Assembly: GCA_024641665.1 (NCBI GenBank)
Contig: JAHECP010000036.1
Location: 1 to 42,515 of the forward strand
Reading direction: 5' to 3'
From: Acidobacteriota bacterium
GTDB lineage: Bacteria > Acidobacteriota > Vicinamibacteria > Vicinamibacterales > JAHECP01
Length of the DNA: 42,515 nucleotides
The notes beneath the pieces were generated by a model. That model was not told where the DNA came from. It saw only the letters and a program-made list of their open reading frames with translations, and did no database searches. Numbering within the stretch: position 1 is the first letter of the stretch; each line of letters starts with the position of its first letter. The position numbers were made by a program, and so were the translations under genes. Shown piece by piece: positions 8,329 to 16,439 of the stretch.

Positions 8329-9066
8329 CTAGGCGCCGACGGCCATCGACGCCGCCGGCAGGTGCCCCAGCCGCCTCGAGATGCGCTGGGCGAGGGCCGT
8401 CACGGCGGGCCGATGCGTCCGCTCGAGCGCCCCGTCGTCGGCCGCGTGCTCGAACAGCCCGACCCGCGCCACCTCCCGCCCCGTGTAGTCGTGCACGGGC
8501 GCGCACACGCAGAGCAGCCGGTGCGGGTCGACCGCGCCCGAGGGCCGTCCCAGGCGCGAGAGCGGCGCCGGCCCCGCCGGACGCGCGTCGGCCAGCCGCA
8601 GGCAGCTCAGCCGCCGGGCCTGGGCCGGGTCGAAGTACAGCGCACAGTGGCCCGGCATCTCGCGGCCGTAGCTCGTATAGGTGCTCACCTCGTCGGGGCC
8701 CGTGGACCAGAGGTAGGTCACCTCGCCGGCCGCCGGCACCGCCAGAAACGCCCGCTGGCCGGTCGCGAGCGCGTGCTCGCGCAGTACCGGGTAGGCGTGG
8801 AGGCGGATCTCGGAGCGGCCGAGCATCTTGTAGCTCACGTCGAGCATCTTGAGCGTGAGGCTGTAGCGCGCGGTGTCCTCGTCCTGGCGCACGTAGCCGC
8901 GGCGCTTCAGCCGGGCCAGGAGGCGATGCACGGTGGAGGCCGGCTGGCGCACGGCGCGCGCCAGGTCCTTGACACTCAGGCCGCGCGGCGCTCCGCTGAG
9001 GGCCTCGCAAATGTCGAGGGCACGGTCCAGCGACGAGGAGGGCGGCGCGTCAGACGGCTGGTTCAT
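8329..9066 (-). CDS. IclR-family transcriptional regulator
   Basis: 245 aa from the ATG at 9066. The N-terminal winged helix-turn-helix is typical (SLDRALDICEALSGAPRGLS, VKDLARAVRQPASTVHRLL). The C-terminal IclR effector-binding domain contains GQRAFLAVPAAGEVTYLWS and MPGHCALYFDPAQ. The gene ends 32 bases before the ferredoxin gene, so it may co-regulate ferredoxin-nuoB-nuoI. An IclR-type palindrome lies directly upstream, pointing to autoregulation. The effector is unknown; IclR proteins often sense aromatic or short organic acids. Confidence 0.88.
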   Translation of the reverse strand: MNQPSDAPPSSSLDRALDICEALSGAPRGLSVKDLARAVRQPASTVHRLLARLKRRGYVRQDEDTARYSLTLKMLDVSYKMLGRSEIRLHAYPVLREHALATGQRAFLAVPAAGEVTYLWSTGPDEVSTYTSYGREMPGHCALYFDPAQARRLSCLRLADARPAGPAPLSRLGRPSGAVDPHRLLCVCAPVHDYTGREVARVGLFEHAADDGALERTHRPAVTALAQRISRRLGHLPAASMAVGA

Positions 9067-9111
9067 TCCACTAAATGGAACGACGTTCCACTTGCCTCTC
9101 GGCTCTTTATA
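9066..9111 (-). promoter_or_regulatory. IclR-type operator and -10 box before the regulator
   Basis: TGGAACGACGTTCCA (9076-9090) is a palindrome around a central A and fits the IclR-type pattern TGGAA-n5-TTCCA. A third half-site, TTCCA at 9066-9070, pairs with the TGGAA at 9076-9080 across five bases. On the minus strand a TATAAA -10 candidate lies at about 9106-9111, so the operator would cover the early transcribed region and start codon, as expected for autorepression. The -35 is unclear. Confidence 0.65.
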
Positions 9112-9183
9112 CCCTGCCGGATTCGCCGCCATCAAGGCTCCCACCGGTCGGGTTTCCGAGCTTGGTGGGAGCTGTGGCGCTCC

Positions 9184-9537
9184 TCACAGGATCTTCATCC
9201 GGCCGGCAAAGCCGGCGTCGTAGTCGTGGTAGTGGGCGATGGTCTCTTCCGGGTAGCGCCAGCAGTAGTAGCCGTGGCCGTTGTCGAAATCCACGAGCCA
9301 GAGCCCCTTGACCTCGACGCCGAGCGCCCGCACCCGCCCGGCCCACTCGTCCACGACGTCCTGCAGCGCCGCGGCCGTCTCGGCATGGGCGGGATCCCGT
9401 TCGGCGAGCTCGCGCAGGCGGACGCCGAGCGTCTCGGTCCGCCGCACGGCCTCGGCCGTCAGGTCTTTCACGGTGGGCAAGAGCGCCTGGGCTTCCTGCA
9501 GGGAGAAGATGGCAGGCGGGGTCTGGCCGTCACGCAC
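9184..9537 (-). CDS. DUF2203 family protein
   Basis: 117 aa. It matches the DUF2203 pattern: FSLQEAQALLPTVKDLTAEA at the N-terminus and GVEVKGLWLVDFDNG / YYCWRYPEE / HYHDYDAGFAGR at the C-terminus. The function of the family is not established. The start is GTG at 9537. A TATAAT box (minus strand, 9544-9549) lies seven bases upstream, so the message may be leaderless. It is divergent from the CocE-type hydrolase gene. Confidence 0.85.
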   Translation of the reverse strand: MRDGQTPPAIFSLQEAQALLPTVKDLTAEAVRRTETLGVRLRELAERDPAHAETAAALQDVVDEWAGRVRALGVEVKGLWLVDFDNGHGYYCWRYPEETIAHYHDYDAGFAGRMKIL

Positions 9538-9543
9538 CCCGAC

Positions 9544-9569
9544 ATTATAGTGCGGGGGCGACTATACTG
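9544..9569. promoter_or_regulatory. Back-to-back -10 boxes of divergent genes
   Basis: TATAAT on the minus strand (9544-9549) faces the DUF2203 gene, and TATACT on the plus strand (9564-9569) faces the hydrolase gene. They are 14 bases apart in a 64-base divergent gap, so the two promoters must overlap. Neither has a good -35. The predicted minus-strand start falls at or next to the GTG codon at 9537. Confidence 0.55.
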
Positions 9570-9601
9570 CCCCGGCGGTCAGTCATCGGGAGGTGCCTAC
9601 C

Positions 9602-11479
9602 ATGGGAGTTCGCCGTGTGTCCCGCCTTGCACTCATCGGTCTCGTCACCATCGGCGCGACGATCACGCTGCAGCCGCAGGGGCTCGACTCGGTCCGCGCG
9701 CACTACACGAAACAGGAGTTCTACATCCCGATGCGGGACGGCGTGAGGCTGTTCACGGCGGTCTACTCGCCGAAGGAGCGTTCGACGACCTACCCCATCA
9801 TGCTGTCGCGCACGCCCTACAGCGTGTCGCCCTACGGGGCCGATCAGTACAAGTCGAGCCTGGGCCCCTCGCTGCTCTTCGCCGACGAGGGCTACATCTT
9901 CGTCTACCAGGACGTGCGGGGCCGGTGGATGTCGGAAGGCACGTTCGAGGACATGCGGCCGCACCTCGACCGGAAGAGCGGCCCGAAGGACATCGACGAG
10001 AGCACCGACACGTACGACACGATCGACTGGCTGCTGAAGCACGTCGCGAACCACAACGGCCGCGTCGGCATGTGGGGCATCTCGTATCCGGGCTTCTACG
10101 CGGCGGCGGGCATGATCGACGCGCACCCGGCGCTCAAGGCGGTGTCTCCGCAGGCGCCGGTATCGGACTGGTTCTCGCAGGACGACTGGCACCACAACGG
10201 CGCGTTCCTCGTGGCGCACGCGTTCGGCTGGTTCGCGGGCAACGGCTGGCCCTTCACGCACCCGTCCACCGTCAGACCGGGAACGCCCATCGATCTGGGC
10301 ACCAACGACGGCTACCAGTTCTACCTGAACCTCGGTCCGCTCCGGAACGCGAACGAGCGGTACTTCCACGGCGAGATGCCGTTCTGGAACGCGCTGATGC
10401 AGCACGACACGAAGGACGCGTTCTGGCAGGCGCACGACATCAACCCGCACCTCCGAGGCATCAAGCCCGCGGTGATGACGGTGGGCGGCTGGTACGACGC
10501 CGAGAACCTGTACGGCGCGCTTGCGGTCTACCACAGCACCGAGGCACAGAGCCCCGGCGCGACCAACATCCTGGTGATGGGGCCGTGGGTCCACGGTGGC
10601 TGGTCCCGCGGCGCCGGCGACTCGCTCGGCGACGTCCGCTTCGACGGCAATCAGGCGGAGTACTTTCGCGCCGGGATCGAGCTCCCCTTCTTCGACTACT
10701 ACCTGAAGGACAAGGGCGCGATGACCCTGCCGGAGGCGTCGGTGTTCGAGACGGGCCGGAACGAGTGGCACCGCCTCGACGCCTGGCCGCCGAGGACGGC
10801 GGTCGCCAAGGCGCTCTACCTGCACGCGAACGGCCGGCTGTCGTTCGATCCGCCCTCCGGCGACGAAGGGGCCGAGTACGACGAGTACACGAGCGACCCG
10901 AAGAAGCCCGTGCCGCTCACCCCGGGCATCTACCGCGGCATGGAGCGCCGCTACATGGTCGAGGACCAGCGCGCGGCCGGCCGCCGGCCCGACGTGCTCG
11001 TGTACCAGTCGGACGTCCTCGACGAGGACGTCACCGTCGCCGGCCCGGTCGTGCCGAGCCTCCAGGTGTCGACGACCGGCACCGACCAGGACTTCATCGT
11101 CAAGCTGATCGACGTCTACCCGAGCCGCTACCCTGACGCGGACGGGAACACGGACAACGCGCTCGGCGACTACCAGCAGCTCGTGCGCGGCGACGTGATG
11201 CGCGGGAAGTTCCGGAACTCGCTGGAGAAGCCCGAGCCGTTCGTGCCCGGCCAGCCGACGACCGTCGAGTTCACCGAGTCGGACGTCTTCCACACCTTCC
11301 GGCGCGGCCACCGGATCATGGTGCAGATCCAGAGCACGTGGTTCCCGCTCTTCGACGTCAATCCGGGCCGGTTTATGAACATCTTCCAGGCGACCACGGC
11401 CGACTTCCAGAAGACGACCCAGCGCGTGTACCACTCGAAGGCCCGGCCTTCGCTGGTGAAGATAGGCATTCTCCCGTAG
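9602..11479 (+). CDS. CocE/NonD (X-Pro dipeptidyl-peptidase S15) family hydrolase, secreted
   Basis: 625 aa from the ATG at 9602, with GGGAGG eight bases upstream; a GTG at 9593 is less likely. A signal peptide (LALIGLVTIGATITL) is followed by the alpha/beta hydrolase entry EFYIPMRDGVRLFTAVYSP. The nucleophile is Ser161 in GMWGISYPGFYAAA, and YQDVRGRWMSEGTF is the usual Y-DVRG oxyanion region. The C-terminal jelly roll of the CocE/S15 family follows (DVFHTFRRGHRIMVQIQSTW). These serine hydrolases cleave esters, amides or acyl-peptides. The substrate cannot be read from sequence. Confidence 0.9.
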   Translation: MGVRRVSRLALIGLVTIGATITLQPQGLDSVRAHYTKQEFYIPMRDGVRLFTAVYSPKERSTTYPIMLSRTPYSVSPYGADQYKSSLGPSLLFADEGYIFVYQDVRGRWMSEGTFEDMRPHLDRKSGPKDIDESTDTYDTIDWLLKHVANHNGRVGMWGISYPGFYAAAGMIDAHPALKAVSPQAPVSDWFSQDDWHHNGAFLVAHAFGWFAGNGWPFTHPSTVRPGTPIDLGTNDGYQFYLNLGPLRNANERYFHGEMPFWNALMQHDTKDAFWQAHDINPHLRGIKPAVMTVGGWYDAENLYGALAVYHSTEAQSPGATNILVMGPWVHGGWSRGAGDSLGDVRFDGNQAEYFRAGIELPFFDYYLKDKGAMTLPEASVFETGRNEWHRLDAWPPRTAVAKALYLHANGRLSFDPPSGDEGAEYDEYTSDPKKPVPLTPGIYRGMERRYMVEDQRAAGRRPDVLVYQSDVLDEDVTVAGPVVPSLQVSTTGTDQDFIVKLIDVYPSRYPDADGNTDNALGDYQQLVRGDVMRGKFRNSLEKPEPFVPGQPTTVEFTESDVFHTFRRGHRIMVQIQSTWFPLFDVNPGRFMNIFQATTADFQKTTQRVYHSKARPSLVKIGILP

Positions 11480-11495
11480 CGCGCGATTTCCCGTC

Positions 11496-11517
11496 GCGCA
11501 CGGCTTCAGCCGTGCGC
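11496..11517 (+). terminator. Perfect 9-bp hairpin after the CocE hydrolase
   Basis: GCGCACGGC and GCCGTGCGC (11496-11504, 11509-11517) flank a TTCA loop, 17 bases past the stop codon. It has the form [stem]-GGCTTCAGCC seen in dispersed intergenic hairpins; a sister form with a TAAA loop is at 17302-17323. Confidence 0.55.
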
Positions 11518-11553
11518 CTGGCCCGGCGCACGCCCGACCGCGTGCGCTCCGCG

Positions 11554-11582
11554 TTGACCAGCTCGGCCGTTCGACGTAAGCT
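11554..11582 (+). promoter_or_regulatory. Sigma70-type promoter for the TPR-TPR-VWA operon
   Basis: TTGACC (11554-11559), a 17-base spacer, then TAAGCT (11577-11582). The first gene starts 35 bases downstream at a GTG with GAGAGG upstream. The -35 and spacing are good, the -10 is weak. Confidence 0.5.
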
Positions 11583-11617
11583 CGTCTCGCCAGCCCGCCG
11601 GCCGAGAGGTGCGCCCT

Positions 11618-12820
11618 GTGACCGATCGGCGCCTCGCCCTCCTGCTGCTCGCCTTCGCCCTGCCCGCGGCATCCTCACGAGCGCAGACAGCCCCCGCGCG
11701 GCTCCAGGCGCTGCTCGAGGGTCAGAAGCTCGGGGCCTATCTTCAGATAGTCAGCGTGTATCGATCCGGCCGGTTCGACGAGGCGACCGACGCCGTCCTC
11801 GGCTGGACGCCGCGCGACGTCGAGCGGGCGGCGCGGGCGCTCACCGACCTGGCCCGTCGCCCCGGTCTGGTCGACTGCCGGAGCGGACCCTGGGAGGTGG
11901 AGATCGCCGACGGGAGCGCCGCCGTGCTGCTCGAGACCGACGCCGCCCTGCGCGCCAGCGCCCGCCACGACAAGGCGGCGTTGAGCGTCCATCTGGCCAT
12001 AGGGCAGTGGCTGCTCGAGCGGCTGGCCGAGGAGAACGGCGCGCGGCGTTCGCCCGGCGACGCCGCGGCGCAGGGCTGCCAGCGCCCCCCGCCGGTCACG
12101 AGGCTGGAGTGGTATCTCGCGACGACGCAGGTCCTGCAGGGGGACTGGGAGCTGATCCTCGCCGACCGCCTCGCCAGCTACGCGCTGAAGCACCTGCCGG
12201 CCGACGCCCGGATGCTCAGTGCCACGGGCGCCGCCAAAGAAGCGCTGGCGCTCGACCTCGCGCACTCCCCGCCGCAGCCCCAGGACCCGAGGAGCGCGGC
12301 GCTGGGGCGAACGCCACCCGTGATGATGCGCGACCGCCTGCTCGCGCGGAACCTGCGGGAAGCCGAAGCGCTGTTCCGCGAGGCGCTCGTCCGCGAGCCC
12401 GCTCTGCTGGAGGCTCGGCTCCACCTGGGCCGCGTGCTGTCGATCCTCGACCGGCCGGCCGACGCGCGCGTCGAGCTCCAGGCCTGCCTCGACGGCGCTC
12501 CGGCCGCGGAAGAGCGATACCTGGCGCACCTGTTTCTCGCCCGCATCGACGAACAGGACGGCCAGCTCGACACGGCCGCCGACAACTATCGCGCTGCCAT
12601 TCAAGTGGTGCCGACGTGCCAGGCGGCCCGCCTCGGCTTGGCTCGGGTCCTGGAGCGTGGCGGCGACCTCGCCTCCGGCGCGCCGACGCTGGACGGGTTC
12701 CTCGACCAGCCGTGGCCTCGCGACAACATGGACGAGCCGTGGTGGGTGTATTCGTTTGCCGGGTTCCGACAGGGCAGCCAGCGGCTGGACGAGCTGCGAC
12801 GCCGGGTGGTGAAGCCGTGA
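11618..12820 (+). CDS. Exported TPR-repeat protein (first of a tandem pair)
   Basis: 400 aa from the GTG at 11618 (GAGAGG eight bases upstream). The signal peptide is LALLLLAFALPAASSRAQ. Residues ~220-360 carry TPR-like helices (EAEALFREALVREPALLEAR, LHLGRVLSILDRPADARVEL). It shares the whole layout with the next gene, including the C-terminal DEPWWVYSFAGFRQG...LRRRVVKP, so the two arose by duplication. Its stop overlaps the start of the next gene (GTGA). Function unknown; coupling to a VWA protein suggests a common periplasmic complex. Confidence 0.82.
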   Translation: MTDRRLALLLLAFALPAASSRAQTAPARLQALLEGQKLGAYLQIVSVYRSGRFDEATDAVLGWTPRDVERAARALTDLARRPGLVDCRSGPWEVEIADGSAAVLLETDAALRASARHDKAALSVHLAIGQWLLERLAEENGARRSPGDAAAQGCQRPPPVTRLEWYLATTQVLQGDWELILADRLASYALKHLPADARMLSATGAAKEALALDLAHSPPQPQDPRSAALGRTPPVMMRDRLLARNLREAEALFREALVREPALLEARLHLGRVLSILDRPADARVELQACLDGAPAAEERYLAHLFLARIDEQDGQLDTAADNYRAAIQVVPTCQAARLGLARVLERGGDLASGAPTLDGFLDQPWPRDNMDEPWWVYSFAGFRQGSQRLDELRRRVVKP

Positions 12821-14037
12821 ACCGATGGATGCGGCCGGGCGTTGTGGTGGCGGTACTGGTGATCGCGTGCCAGCTGCCGCCGGCGTCGGCTCGCGCGCAG
12901 TCCGAACAGGCGCGGCAGCGGAAGGCGCGCCAGGAGCTGCAGGCGTGGAACCGGCTGGTTCCGTACCTGACGCTCGTCGCCGCGTACCGCTCGGGCGACC
13001 GCGATCGCGCGACCGCCGGCGTGACCGGCGAATCCGACGCCAGCCTCAAGGCCCTCTTCGAGAACCTCGACGTGCTCGGCGATCGGCTGTGCCTCTGCCG
13101 GCAGACCGACGACGCAATCGAGGGCCGCACCGAAGCCGGCGAGATCGAGGTGGTGGACCTCGACGCCGCCGTGCTGATGCACACCGACGCGGCGCTCGGG
13201 TTCCTCGCACACCGCGACCGCCCGGGGCTCGTGCGACAGCTCGGTGCCGCTCGACGGCTGGTCGAGTGGGTCCGGATCAGGACCATGGACTGGTCGCGCG
13301 ACCCGCGCAACCCGCCGCCGGGATGCCGGCCGGCGCCGGAGATGGCCGCCGTGGACTGGTACGTCGCGGTGAGCCAGGCGCTCATCGGCTACTGGGAGGT
13401 CGATGCCGCGGAGGCGTTCGCGCGCCGCGGGCTCGAGCTGGCGCCGGAGGATCCGACGCTGCTCGTCGTGCTCGGCACCATCGCCGAGAGCGGCGACGCG
13501 TCGTTCTCACGCCCCTCCGCGCGGGACGTGGAGCTGGGCCGCTGGTACGACCCGGCGGTCAGGCGAGGCCTCCGGGCGGCCGAGGACCTCTTCACGCGGG
13601 CGGTCGCGGCCGATCCCGGGTTCGTCGAGGCGCACCTCCGCCTGGGACGGGTGCTGGCGCTTCTCGACCGGCCGGACGAGGCGCGCGCCGAACTGGAGCG
13701 GGTGCTCGAGCGATCGACCGATGCGAGCCAGTGTTATCTCGCCGCGCTGTTCCTGGGGCGCGTCCTCGAAGACCAGGGGAATGTGGACGAGGCCGCGGCG
13801 AGCTACCGCCGGGCGATCGCCGAGCGGCCCGAGTGCCAGACGGCCCGCATCGCGTTGGCTTACGTGCTGTCCGGCCGTGGCCAGTCTGCCGGCGCGCTGT
13901 CGCTCCTGCGCGAGGCCATCGAGCGCCCGTGGCAGCCCTATCAGGCGTCGGATCCGTGGTGGACCTACTCGTTCAGGCCGTTCGCCCGCGGGCTCGAGGC
14001 GCTCGATGCGTTGCGCCGGCAGGTGGTGAAGCCATGA
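12817..14037 (+). CDS. Exported TPR-repeat protein (second of a tandem pair)
   Basis: 406 aa. The GTG start overlaps the TGA of the upstream paralog by three bases, which implies translational coupling. The signal peptide is VVVAVLVIACQLPPASARAQ. TPR units occupy ~240-390 (AEDLFTRAVAADPGFVEAHL, RLGRVLALLDRPDEARAELE, EDQGNVDEAAASYRRAIAER). Its C-terminus, DPWWTYSFRPFARGLEALDA then LRRQVVKP, repeats that of the previous protein. The ATG of the VWA gene overlaps its stop codon. No catalytic motif was seen; a scaffold role is inference. Confidence 0.82.
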   Translation: MNRWMRPGVVVAVLVIACQLPPASARAQSEQARQRKARQELQAWNRLVPYLTLVAAYRSGDRDRATAGVTGESDASLKALFENLDVLGDRLCLCRQTDDAIEGRTEAGEIEVVDLDAAVLMHTDAALGFLAHRDRPGLVRQLGAARRLVEWVRIRTMDWSRDPRNPPPGCRPAPEMAAVDWYVAVSQALIGYWEVDAAEAFARRGLELAPEDPTLLVVLGTIAESGDASFSRPSARDVELGRWYDPAVRRGLRAAEDLFTRAVAADPGFVEAHLRLGRVLALLDRPDEARAELERVLERSTDASQCYLAALFLGRVLEDQGNVDEAAASYRRAIAERPECQTARIALAYVLSGRGQSAGALSLLREAIERPWQPYQASDPWWTYSFRPFARGLEALDALRRQVVKP

Positions 14038-14906
14038 GAATCTCCGTGCTGGTGGCAGCGCTCGCGCTGCTCTCCGTGGAAGGCGTGGGACCGCAGCAGC
14101 CGGTGTTCCGCGCCGGCGTGGAGCTCGTGCGCGTGGAGGTCTCCGTCACGCGGGGCGGACGTCCGGTCGGCGGGCTCGGGCCCGCCGACTTCGAGATTCG
14201 GGACAACGGCGTCGTGCAGACGCTCGACCGGGTCGTGCTCGAGCAGGTGCCGCTCGACGCCTACCTGGTGCTCGACATGAGCCAGAGCGTGTACGGCGCC
14301 AAGCTCGCGGCCTTGCGCCAGGCCGGCCGGAGGTTCCTCGACGGCCTCACGGCCGACGATCGCGCGGCGCTCATTGTCTTTTCGCAGCAGGTGGCGCTCG
14401 TCGAGCCGCTGACCGGCGATCTCCCGCGGGTGGGCGATGCGCTCGGGCGGGTCGAGGGCACCGGCAGCACGGCGCTGCGCGACGCGCTCTACTCGGCCCT
14501 GCGCCTGCACACCGACGGCACGCGTCGCGCGATTGCCGTGGTCTTCAGCGACGGGGTGGACAACGCCAGCTGGTTGTCGGAGGACGACGTCGTCGAGGCG
14601 ACGCGGCGTTCCGACGTGGTCGTCTACGCCGTGCAGGCGCCGATCGTCCAGACGGGCAATCGGGCGAGCGACGACCGGTTTCTGAAGCAGATCACGGAAG
14701 CCGCCGGCGGGCGCTCGTGGCGGGCCAGGGCGGACAGGGACCTGAGCGCGACGTTCGTCGAGGTGCTGCGGCACATCCGGAGCCGGTACCTGCTCACCTA
14801 CGACCCGCAGGGCGTGGACGGCGACGGCTGGCACACGCTCCAGGTGAAGCTCACCCGCGGTCGCGGCGACATCCTCGCGCGCCCGGGCTACTTCCGCACG
14901 CGCTGA
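14034..14906 (+). CDS. VWFA-domain protein of the acidobacterial type
   Basis: 290 aa, exported (ISVLVAALALLSVEG). Residues ~25-75 form the N-terminal beta domain typical of the acidobacterial VWFA family (VSVTRGGRPVGGLGPADFEI). The VWA domain has a MIDAS-like DMSQS in YLVLDMSQSVYGAKL, then GSTALRDALYSAL and VVFSDGVDNAS. The C-terminal segment RYLLTYDPQGVDGDGWHTLQ and ARPGYFRTR is also family-typical. ATGA overlap joins it to the TPR pair. Inference: metal-dependent ligand binding in the periplasm, with the TPR proteins as partners. Confidence 0.9.
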   Translation: MRISVLVAALALLSVEGVGPQQPVFRAGVELVRVEVSVTRGGRPVGGLGPADFEIRDNGVVQTLDRVVLEQVPLDAYLVLDMSQSVYGAKLAALRQAGRRFLDGLTADDRAALIVFSQQVALVEPLTGDLPRVGDALGRVEGTGSTALRDALYSALRLHTDGTRRAIAVVFSDGVDNASWLSEDDVVEATRRSDVVVYAVQAPIVQTGNRASDDRFLKQITEAAGGRSWRARADRDLSATFVEVLRHIRSRYLLTYDPQGVDGDGWHTLQVKLTRGRGDILARPGYFRTR

Positions 14907-14929
14907 ACCCGCCGCGCGCGCTTCCCGCC

Positions 14930-14958
14930 TTGACCCCCGCTCCTTGAGGCGCTAGAGT
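14930..14958 (+). promoter_or_regulatory. Sigma70-type promoter of the cysteine dioxygenase-like gene
   Basis: TTGACC (14930-14935), exactly 17 bases, then TAGAGT (14953-14958). The predicted transcription start lies within about ten bases of the ATG at 14974, and no Shine-Dalgarno is visible, so the message would have a very short leader. Confidence 0.55.
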
Positions 14959-14973
14959 GCCTCCATTCGAACC

Positions 14974-15546
14974 ATGCTGGATCTGCAGGCGCCCGGACTC
15001 GCGGAGCTCGTGTCCCGCCTCGACGCGGCCGTCGCCCCGGGCGACGTCGAAGCCCTCACCGCCGGCGTGAAGGCCACGTTCGAGGATCTGGCCGCGTCCC
15101 GGCGCCTGCGGCTGCCCTCGCGGTTCACCGAGCCCAGGCCGGACTGCTACGCCCGGCGTCTGCTCCACCGCGACCTGGCCCGCGGCTACACGGCCGTCGT
15201 CATGACCTGGGGACCGGGCCAGGGCACGCCGCTGCACGACCATGCCGGCATGTGGTGCGTGGAGGGCGTCCTCGAAGGTCGCATCGAGGTGGCGCGCTAC
15301 GACCTGGTGGACGAACGCGACGGCGCGTACGCGTTCGCGCGCCAGGGCCAGGTGGAGGCCGGGCCCGGCATGGCTGGCTGCCTCATCCCGCCGTTCGAGT
15401 ACCACGTGCTCCGGAACGCGCAGCCCGACGCCGCGTCCATTACGCTGCACGTCTACGGCGGAGAGATGGACCACTGTTGCATCTACCAGCCGCGGCACGA
15501 CGGGCGCTACGAGCGCCTCACGCGCCCGCTGTCCTACCACGAGTAG
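14974..15546 (+). CDS. Cysteine dioxygenase type I family protein (cupin)
   Basis: 190 aa. The cupin iron ligands are visible as H-x-H in GTPLHDHAGMWCVEG and the distal His in PPFEYHVLRN. A Cys follows the first motif (MWCVEGVLEGRIEV), a position that forms the Cys-Tyr cross-link in some family members. The family oxidises cysteine or related thiols with O2 to sulfinic acids. Bacterial members can also act on 3-mercaptopropionate, so the substrate is not fixed. It ends six bases from the stop of the convergent enoyl-CoA hydratase gene. Confidence 0.85.
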   Translation: MLDLQAPGLAELVSRLDAAVAPGDVEALTAGVKATFEDLAASRRLRLPSRFTEPRPDCYARRLLHRDLARGYTAVVMTWGPGQGTPLHDHAGMWCVEGVLEGRIEVARYDLVDERDGAYAFARQGQVEAGPGMAGCLIPPFEYHVLRNAQPDAASITLHVYGGEMDHCCIYQPRHDGRYERLTRPLSYHE

Positions 15547-15552
15547 GGCGGT

Positions 15553-16329
15553 CTACTCCCCCTTGAACTTCGGCTTCCGCTTCTCGAGGAACGCATTCGT
15601 GCCCTCGAGCTTGTCCTCCGAGTCGTAGCAGATCGCCTGCGAGAGCGTCTCGATCAGCAGGCCCGAGTCGAGGTCCACGCGCGCCGCCGCGTTGAGCGCC
15701 AGCTTGGCGAGCCGCGCCGCCAGGGGGCCCTGTCGCAGGATGCGCTTGGCCAGCTCGCGCGCGCGCAGCTGGAGCTGCGACGCGGGCTCGACCGAGGTGA
15801 CGAGCCCGATGGCCAGCGCCTGCTTCGCATCGATGATCTCGCCGGTCAGCACGAGGTGTTTCGCCCAGCCCAGGCCGACGATGCGAGGCAGGCGTTGCGT
15901 GGCGCCGGCCCCCGGAATGATGCCGAGGCCGAGCTCGGGCTGGCCGAACTTCGCCGAGTCGGCCGCGATCCGGATATCGCAGGCGAGCGCCAACTCGCAG
16001 CCACCGCCGAGGGCGTAGCCGTTGACGGCCGCGATGGTCGGCTTCGGGAAGCGCTCGATCGCGCTGAAGAGCGACGAGTTGATCGCCGCCAGCCCGTCCA
16101 TCAGCCCGCGCGCCTTGATGTCGTTGATGTCCGCGCCCGACACGAACGCCGACTCGCCCGCGCCCGTGATGACGAGCACGCCGACCTCGGCGTCTGCGGC
16201 GAGCGCGGCGAGCGCCGCGTGGCACTCATTGACCGTCTCGAGGTTCAGCGCGTTGCGCACCTTCGGACGGTTGATCGTCAGCGTGGCGATGTGGTCTTCG
16301 ACGGCGACGAGGATGTTGGTGTAGGACAT
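15553..16329 (-). CDS. Enoyl-CoA hydratase / crotonase-family protein
   Basis: 258 aa, the usual crotonase length. Oxyanion-hole segments are visible (GESAFVSGADINDI; NGYALGGGCELALACD), and the two catalytic-type glutamates sit in GGCELAL and FGQPELGLGIIPGAGATQRL. It would hydrate a 2,3-enoyl-CoA, which in this operon fits the 2,3-dehydroadipyl-CoA step after ring cleavage. As the last gene of the box-type operon it is separated from the dehydrogenase gene by 110 bases of heptamer repeats. Confidence 0.9.
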   Translation of the reverse strand: MSYTNILVAVEDHIATLTINRPKVRNALNLETVNECHAALAALAADAEVGVLVITGAGESAFVSGADINDIKARGLMDGLAAINSSLFSAIERFPKPTIAAVNGYALGGGCELALACDIRIAADSAKFGQPELGLGIIPGAGATQRLPRIVGLGWAKHLVLTGEIIDAKQALAIGLVTSVEPASQLQLRARELAKRILRQGPLAARLAKLALNAAARVDLDSGLLIETLSQAICYDSEDKLEGTNAFLEKRKPKFKGE

Positions 16330-16336
16330 GATGAGC

Positions 16337-16426
16337 GGCTCAGGGCTTACGGCTCACGGCTCACACGCGTGTCGGCGGGCAGGATGCTCTTCATTCGACA
16401 TTCGACATTCGACATTCGACATTCGA
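16337..16426. repeat. Two heptamer tandem repeats in the hydratase/dehydrogenase gap
   Basis: Bases 16337-16364 are four units GGCTCAG, GGCTTAC, GGCTCAC, GGCTCAC. Bases 16392-16426 are five perfect copies of CATTCGA. Both have an exact 7-bp period but unrelated sequences. They occupy nearly all of the 110-base gap. Confidence 0.9.
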
Positions 16427-16439
16427 CAATGAGCAGGCG

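Noticed and set aside
16392-16426. Possible CRISPR array
   Set aside because: Repeats are 7 bp without spacers, far from CRISPR geometry, and there are no cas genes.
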